This document shows positions 59,773 through 64,000 of a DNA stretch of 64,000 bases, piece after piece (positions within the stretch are counted from its first letter, which is position 1; every line of letters starts with the position of its first letter). The notes under the pieces are model-generated. The model made no database searches. It saw only the letters and a program-made list of their open reading frames with translations, and was not told the DNA's origin. A program made the position numbers and the translations under genes. The stretch comes from Pseudomonadota bacterium (GTDB lineage Bacteria; Myxococcota_A; UBA796; CAJQPC01): positions 148,247 to 212,246 of the forward strand of contig JAAESX010000309.1 in assembly GCA_024228935.1 (NCBI GenBank). The letters are read 5' to 3'.

Positions 59773-61193
59773 CAGGCCTCCAGATCGAGGGCGTTGAACA
59801 AGGTGGTGTCGAAGGCGTCGCAGGCGTCCGGCCGGGCCTCGCAGAGGTCCCAGGGATGGATGCGCTCGACCAGGCTCCACGCGCCGCTGGGCGTCTGGAC
59901 CCATCGCCAGAAGACCTGGGAGACCGTTGCGACGCCGCCGCCGACGGGGTCGACGAACGAGGCCTCGACCCTCCAGGCGTGGCCGTCCGGATCGACGGTC
60001 TTGTAGACGGTCGTCGGGATGTGACCGGGCTCGACGCCCAGGCGCGTGACGGTGTGGCCGGCGCCGAGAAGGCAGTCGTGGGGGGCGTGCAGGTGTCGGA
60101 CGGGCATCGTCGTCTGGACGAGCAGCGCCGAGTGCGGACCGTACAGGCGCTTGTCGACCTGGCCGCCGAAGCGCTCGAAGTAGTCGGCCTCCTTGTCTTC
60201 GAGCGGCACGTCCTCGCCGGCGAGGGCGCCCAGGTTCGTGGGCAGCCCCCGCCCGACGATGGGGTCGCTGACGTCCATGGGATGGCCCGGCGCGACCGCC
60301 ACCAGTAGGCACGCAAGGGAGAACAGGAGAGTGACAGCGGGGTGTGGCTGGAGCGACGGGCCGGAGAGGGGTGTGCGCGGCTCGAGGGCCGGCGAGGTGA
60401 GCGCGGTGATCGCGATGGGCAGCGCGCCCACGGCCAGGCAGGCGACGCCCAGGCTCGAGTGCGCGGGCTCGGCGAGGAGGGCCTCGGTCGGGCCGACGAA
60501 CAGGGCGATCAGGCGAGCGGCGTTGGCCAGCAAGGCGCCGAGCAGGACGGACACGACCAGAGCCAGACCACGAGCGGAGGGGATGCGCCGCACGGTCGCG
60601 ATGGCCATGGCGAAGACGGCCAGCAGGAAGAGTCCCTGTGCGCCCGAGCAGGGGAGATCGACGGACAGCTCGACGCCGGGCCGGGTGAGGAACGTCCCCT
60701 CGACGGACATCGACGGGTAGAACGGCGCCAGGACCGCGCCGGCGAGCCGGGTAGAGGTCAGCCGCAGCGGGAAGCCCATGAAGTGCTGCAGCAGCTGCTT
60801 GATGGGGAGCGACAGCGCGAAGAGCGCCGCCAGCCGCCACGGCGAGACCGGCCAGGGTCGGGTGCCGAGCCGCAGGGCCAGGCCGAGCGCCCAGGCGTCG
60901 AGGGCCAGGGCGAGCGCCCCGACGTGGTTCACGTCGAGCAGGCGCCCCAGGAGTCGGATGCCGGCGGCGGCGACGAGCAGGGCGATGGCCTTGCGCGACG
61001 CGCTGGGGTCCGGGCTGCCGGGGCCCGACCACACACTCCGTGCGGCGAGCATCAGGCACAGGACAAAGACCCAGGCACCCACGCTGTCGTAGCCGGCGTG
61101 GACCCAGGTCCCGACGAGCCACGTCGCCGGCTCGACGACCAGGGCCACCAGCCCCGGCAGGAGGAGTACGAGAGCGAGACGGCGACGTGGCAT
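59772..61193 (-). CDS. Exosortase fused to an EpsI-like domain
   Basis: 473 residues. Eight or so membrane helices. Catalytic residues are recognisable: Cys182 in VDLPCSGAQGLF, Arg227 in LLANAARLIALF, His245 in EPAHSSLGVA. From about residue 290 an EpsI-type periplasmic domain follows (LPTNLGALAGEDVPLEDKEA, LHAPHDCLLGAGHTVTRLGV). Exosortases cut and re-attach PEP-CTERM-type proteins at the cell surface. Its likely dedicated substrate is the adjacent VIT-VWA protein. Start ATG 61193 is chosen because it precedes PRRRLALVLLLP; no clear ribosome site. Confidence 0.88.
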   Translation of the reverse strand: MPRRRLALVLLLPGLVALVVEPATWLVGTWVHAGYDSVGAWVFVLCLMLAARSVWSGPGSPDPSASRKAIALLVAAAGIRLLGRLLDVNHVGALALALDAWALGLALRLGTRPWPVSPWRLAALFALSLPIKQLLQHFMGFPLRLTSTRLAGAVLAPFYPSMSVEGTFLTRPGVELSVDLPCSGAQGLFLLAVFAMAIATVRRIPSARGLALVVSVLLGALLANAARLIALFVGPTEALLAEPAHSSLGVACLAVGALPIAITALTSPALEPRTPLSGPSLQPHPAVTLLFSLACLLVAVAPGHPMDVSDPIVGRGLPTNLGALAGEDVPLEDKEADYFERFGGQVDKRLYGPHSALLVQTTMPVRHLHAPHDCLLGAGHTVTRLGVEPGHIPTTVYKTVDPDGHAWRVEASFVDPVGGGVATVSQVFWRWVQTPSGAWSLVERIHPWDLCEARPDACDAFDTTLFNALDLEA

Positions 61194-61233
61194 ATGAACA
61201 ACAGAACCCACGCGTCACGGGCGCTTCGGGGCG

Positions 61234-61256
61234 GCTCCGAGGCAGGCCTCGGCAGC
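61234..61256. terminator. Hairpin downstream of the AgmX-like gene
   Basis: CCGAGG (61237-61242) and CCTCGG (61247-61252) form a perfect stem around CAGG, extended by GCT/AGC (61234-61236, 61254-61256) with one bulge. It lies 18-40 bases past the minus-strand stop at 61274 and upstream of the exosortase start; candidate terminator or leader structure. Confidence 0.4.
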
Positions 61257-61273
61257 CCTTGTGCAGATTCGCC

Positions 61274-62632
61274 CTAGTTGCTCTCGCCGAAGACGAACGG
61301 GTACATCACGTCCTGCTCGATGTTCCCGTCGAACTTCCACTGCTCGACGCGCTCGGCGACGCAGCTTGAGAACAGGCTGTCGCCGGTGGCGTTGGTGACG
61401 ACCTCGACCAGCTCAGTGTGGCCGCCGGTCACGGTGAACGCGACGACCATCCGGCCCCCGGCGCTCGGGCTCCGGTTCAGCGCCAGCTCGTGACAGCGCT
61501 TGAGCTGGACGGACTGGCGGCGAACGGCCGAGGCGACGCTCGCATGTGGCGTCTCGGGGCCCTGGGGCGTCCCGAGGCGAGGCGTCGTCGGGACGGGGTC
61601 CTTCGTCATGACCTCGTCGACCGTCACGATCTCGGTCCGCAGGGTGCCGAGCTCGATGTCGACGTCGCCTTCGCAGTCGACGCAGCCCTGCACGACGATC
61701 TTGGTCGAGGTCCAGTCCTCGGCCTTGAGTCCGTCGAGGGCCTCGTCGAGGCCCTGGTGGGTCACCTCGGCGCCGAACAGGCCGTCCTCGCCGGCGTTGC
61801 CGCTGTTCTTGTCACCGCGAGTGCGGATGAGGAGGAGCTCTGTCAGCACCGGGTTCTCGGCGATGAGCTGTTCGGTCAGCTCGCGCTGGGTGCGTGGGTT
61901 GTCCGACGCGAAGATGGGCTCGGGGTCTCCGGGAGGCGGCGTGGCGTTCGGATCCACCGCGTCGTCACGCTCGGTGGGGGTCCCGTCCTCCTCCACCAGT
62001 TCGAGCTCCTCGATCTCGGGCGGCGGCTCGACCGGCTGGACCATCATCACCTGGGGCTGCAGGCGCGCGGTCACGTCCTCGATGTCGATGTGCTGGATGG
62101 GCGGCTGGTTCCAGACCCAGATCATGCCGACGGCGGCTGCGGTCGAGAACATCCCCAGGAACCCCAGGTAGACCGGGTCGTCGTCCTCGAGCAGGCGCGG
62201 GCGGAAGTTGCCGGACGTGCGGAGGGCCGCCGGCTCGGGCGGGGCGGGCACGAACTGGAAGAGCACCGCGACCCGCTCGGACACCTGGACCTTGCCCCGA
62301 GCGCCCTCTTCGAGCGGGAGGTTCAGGGCGCCGCTCTTCTCGGTCGCCAGTCCGTGGAGCGCGTCCAGGGGGACCACACCCTTCTTGTGCGCGAGCTTCC
62401 CGGTCATCTCGCGGGTGAAGCGCAGCGACCAGCCACCGCGACGCTTCGCGAACAGGAGCGTGCGCTTCGGCAGCCCGCTGTCCGGGGGGAGCACGAACGT
62501 GTTCCGGGCGGACTCCCCGAGGGAGACGTCCTCTCCGGGACGGATGAGGCGCTCGTGCGCGATCTTGCCGTCGACGACGACGCCGATGCGCAGGACCTTG
62601 GGCCCCGGCTGGGGGGAAGACTTGGTGGACAT
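61274..62632 (-). CDS. AgmX/PglI-like envelope protein with FHA-like N-terminus
   Basis: 452 residues. Residues 10-130 resemble an FHA-like beta domain (LRIGVVVDGKIAHERLI, VSLGESARNTFVLP). One membrane helix lies near 155-177 (YLGFLGMFSTAAAVGMIWVW). A Pro/Glu-rich periplasmic linker (QPVEPPPEIEELELVEEDGT) leads to a C-terminal AgmX/PglI or TonB-like domain (RCHELALNRSPSAGGRMVVA, FSSCVAERVEQWKF). Such proteins in Myxococcota belong to gliding-motility or TonB-like energy systems. GAGGT lies just upstream of ATG 62632. Confidence 0.8.
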   Translation of the reverse strand: MSTKSSPQPGPKVLRIGVVVDGKIAHERLIRPGEDVSLGESARNTFVLPPDSGLPKRTLLFAKRRGGWSLRFTREMTGKLAHKKGVVPLDALHGLATEKSGALNLPLEEGARGKVQVSERVAVLFQFVPAPPEPAALRTSGNFRPRLLEDDDPVYLGFLGMFSTAAAVGMIWVWNQPPIQHIDIEDVTARLQPQVMMVQPVEPPPEIEELELVEEDGTPTERDDAVDPNATPPPGDPEPIFASDNPRTQRELTEQLIAENPVLTELLLIRTRGDKNSGNAGEDGLFGAEVTHQGLDEALDGLKAEDWTSTKIVVQGCVDCEGDVDIELGTLRTEIVTVDEVMTKDPVPTTPRLGTPQGPETPHASVASAVRRQSVQLKRCHELALNRSPSAGGRMVVAFTVTGGHTELVEVVTNATGDSLFSSCVAERVEQWKFDGNIEQDVMYPFVFGESN

Positions 62633-62634
62633 GT

Positions 62635-62659
62635 GACCTCGGGGAGCTGTGCTGAGGTC
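62635..62659. promoter_or_regulatory. Inverted repeat in the divergent region before the AgmX-like gene
   Basis: GACCTC (62635-62640) and GAGGTC (62654-62659) are inverted arms 13 bases apart. The first arm is also the ribosome site of the AgmX-like gene, so pairing would block its translation. Confidence 0.3.
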
Positions 62660-62699
62660 GGACAGCGAGGTCGCCAGAGGGTTCCGTTAGGCTCTGCAG

Positions 62700-63518
62700 A
62701 TGCTGCTTCTTCTCGCTTGCGCCCCCGAGCCGGCGCCCACCTCGGGCTCGTTCAGCGCGCTCAGCTACAACGTCCACGGACTGCCGCCCGAGATCACCGG
62801 CGACGACACGGCCGGGCGGATGGAGCTGATCGCGCCGCGGCTCGGCGACTTCGCCGTCGTCGGTCTGCAAGAGGACTTCGACGACGACAACCACGAGACG
62901 CTCACCGCCGAGAGCGGGCACGCCGTGAACCTGCGCTTCAACGAGACGTTCGACGACGACCGCTTCTACGGCTCGGGCTTGGCGGTGCTCTTGGAGTTGG
63001 AGCTCGTGGATCACCACCACGAGCACTACGACCTGTGCAACGGCACGCTGGATGGGGCTGGGGACTGCCTCGCCAGCAAGGGCTTCCAGGTCGCCGTGCT
63101 CGCGCTGGGCGACAGCGTCGTGCACGTCTACAACACGCACCTCGAGGCCGGCAGCGGGGACGAGGACGACGCCGCGCGGGCCAGCAACGTGGACCAGCTC
63201 CTGGCGGCGATGGACGACTTCTCCGCGGGCGAGACCGTGCTGTTCATGGGCGACACCAACCTCAACGACGACGACCCCGAGGACCTGGTCGAGATCCTGC
63301 GCCTGAAGGACTACGGACTCGAGGACAGCTGCGACCTGCTCGGCTGTCCCACGCCGGGCCGCATCGACCGCTTCATGGTCCTCAGCCGCGGCGAGCTCGT
63401 CCTGACCCCGACGTCGTGGGAGGTCCCCGCCGGCTGGCAGGACGCCGACGGAGTGGATCTGTCGGACCACGAGCCCATCGCGACCACGTGGGACTGGGAC
63501 GTCCTCCAGGCGGAGTAG
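62700..63518 (+). CDS. Endonuclease/exonuclease/phosphatase-fold lipoprotein
   Basis: 272 residues. Signal MLLLLAC, lipid cysteine at position 7. The EEP active-site blocks are all present: ALSYNVHGLP, VVGLQEDFDD, VYNTHLEAGS, FMGDTNLND, GRIDRFMV and DLSDHEPIATTW. Substrates in the family range from DNA to sphingomyelin and inositol phosphates. As an exported lipoprotein a phospholipase (sphingomyelinase-like) role is more likely than DNA repair. Divergent from the AgmX-like gene. Confidence 0.88.
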   Translation: MLLLLACAPEPAPTSGSFSALSYNVHGLPPEITGDDTAGRMELIAPRLGDFAVVGLQEDFDDDNHETLTAESGHAVNLRFNETFDDDRFYGSGLAVLLELELVDHHHEHYDLCNGTLDGAGDCLASKGFQVAVLALGDSVVHVYNTHLEAGSGDEDDAARASNVDQLLAAMDDFSAGETVLFMGDTNLNDDDPEDLVEILRLKDYGLEDSCDLLGCPTPGRIDRFMVLSRGELVLTPTSWEVPAGWQDADGVDLSDHEPIATTWDWDVLQAE

Positions 63519-63522
63519 GCCG

Positions 63523-63933
63523 TCAGCGAGAGAACAGCATCGCGTCGTCCTGGAACGACTTGAACTCCAGGGCGTTGCCGCTGGGGTCGTCGAGGAAGAA
63601 GGTGCCCTGCTCGCCGACCTGGCCGCGGAACCGCACTTTGGGCTCGATGCGGAAGACGACCCCGGCCTCGGTCAGCCTCGCCCCGAGCGCCTCCCAGTCG
63701 GACCAGATCAGGACCACGCCGAAGTGGCGGGCCGGGACGGCGTCCCCGTCGACCTCGTTGTGGGCGACGGCGTCCTGATCGTCGACCAGATGGGCCGACA
63801 GCTGGTGACCGAAGAAGTCGAAGTCGATCCAGCGCGGAGCCGACCGGCCCTCGGCGCAGCCCAGGAGTCCACCGTAGAAGCCGCGCGCCGCGTCCAGGTC
63901 ATGCACGGGGAGCGCCAGGTGGAATGGCCTCAT
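63523..63933 (-). CDS. VOC (glyoxalase/dioxygenase) superfamily protein
   Basis: 136 residues from ATG 63933. FHLALPVHDLDAARGFYGGLLG opens the first beta-alpha-beta unit and FFLDDPSGNALEFKSF closes the second, with His and Glu in metal-ligand positions. FFGHQLSAHLV adds another His. Substrate unknown. The start overlaps the stop of a gene that continues past the window end (ATGA), so the two are in one operon. Confidence 0.85.
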   Translation of the reverse strand: MRPFHLALPVHDLDAARGFYGGLLGCAEGRSAPRWIDFDFFGHQLSAHLVDDQDAVAHNEVDGDAVPARHFGVVLIWSDWEALGARLTEAGVVFRIEPKVRFRGQVGEQGTFFLDDPSGNALEFKSFQDDAMLFSR

Positions 63934-64000
63934 GGCCAGATGGTCCCGGCGTCGTCGACGCACGACAGGGCGCTGCCGAGGCGCTCCGGAGTGAGCTCGA
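63930..64000 (-). CDS. C-terminal end of an unidentified gene, cut by window end
   Basis: The last 23 codons (ending SALSCVDDAGTIWP) close with TGA at 63930-63932, in ATGA overlap with the VOC gene. The overlap pattern, common throughout the window, is the main evidence that this is a real gene end. No function can be read. Confidence 0.5.
   Translation of the reverse strand, partial: ELTPERLGSALSCVDDAGTIWP

Noticed and set aside
59773..61218. Upstream extension of the VIT-VWA frame over the exosortase gene
   Set aside because: The sequence there is Arg/Pro-rich shadow coding; the exosortase frame has all catalytic residues, and a TGATG overlap fixes the VIT-VWA start at 59772.
1..64000. 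tRNA, rRNA, CRISPR, IS elements, prophage
   Set aside because: I looked in all gaps between genes and saw no cloverleaf-like sequence, conserved rRNA blocks, regular repeat-spacer pattern or transposase.

Overview
The window is a very GC-rich, densely packed bacterial chromosome segment. It most likely comes from a myxobacterium-like member of the Myxococcota (old Deltaproteobacteria). The support is a combination of MopE-type DxDxDG lipoproteins, a CotH-like protein with a MYXO-CTERM-like tail, an AgmX/PglI-type envelope protein with an N-terminal FHA-like part, many two-component and Ser/Thr-kinase signalling genes, VWA lipoproteins and an exosortase. I see no rRNA, tRNA, CRISPR array, insertion sequence or phage. 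No stretch longer than about 300 bases lacks a gene, and gene starts often overlap the previous stop by 1-4 bases.

Layout. 1-6 kb: the end of a KirBac potassium channel, a TPR gene with two internal stops, an HNH nuclease, and a histidine kinase followed by a REC-PAS-GGDEF-EAL protein. 6-12.5 kb: MopE, VWA and YceI lipoproteins, a GMC oxidoreductase with a Tat-exported small subunit, and a methyltransferase. 12.5-19 kb: two paralogous GT-C-like membrane proteins, one apparently frame-shifted in a C8 and a G11 tract, around SCP2, ferredoxin, phenylalanine hydroxylase, Dabb and epimerase genes. 19-39.7 kb: almost everything is on the minus strand. A tetR-rsgA-cotH/mopE unit is followed by recC-recB-recD-sbcD-sbcC-DUF547, in which both double-strand-break nuclease systems sit in one overlapping gene train. 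39.7-42.9 kb, plus strand: a Coq4-like protein, then glutathione peroxidase, ECF sigma factor and ChrR-type anti-sigma.

42.9-47.3 kb, minus strand: a DUF692 multinuclear-iron-oxidase gene with a Tat-exported cysteine-containing protein, a lipoprotein and a membrane protein; a SUMF1-domain lipoprotein is divergent. 47.3-51.9 kb, minus strand: a compact Ter-type stress cluster (TerD, TerB, CaCA cation exchanger, tandem TerD/TerA, M48 peptidase fused to a TerB-like domain). 52-56.5 kb, plus strand: a TonB-dependent receptor coupled to a surface-type lipoprotein. 56.5-61.2 kb, minus strand: an exosortase fused to an EpsI-like domain, a VIT-VWA protein with a PEP-CTERM-like tail, a Ser/Thr kinase and a frame-shifted cyclic-nucleotide-binding gene. 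61.3-64 kb: an AgmX-like protein, an exo/endonuclease/phosphatase-fold lipoprotein, a VOC protein and the end of one more gene.

Two themes cut across the window. First, about a dozen predicted exported proteins have extremely short signal peptides (lipobox Cys at position 7-14) with no basic n-region, and their starts are mostly backed by good Shine-Dalgarno sequences. Second, four genes carry internal stops or small indels (TPR gene, GT-C paralog, a TM/TPR protein, cNMP-binding gene). These may be real decay, phase variation, or sequence errors in the assembly; I cannot tell them apart from this sequence alone.
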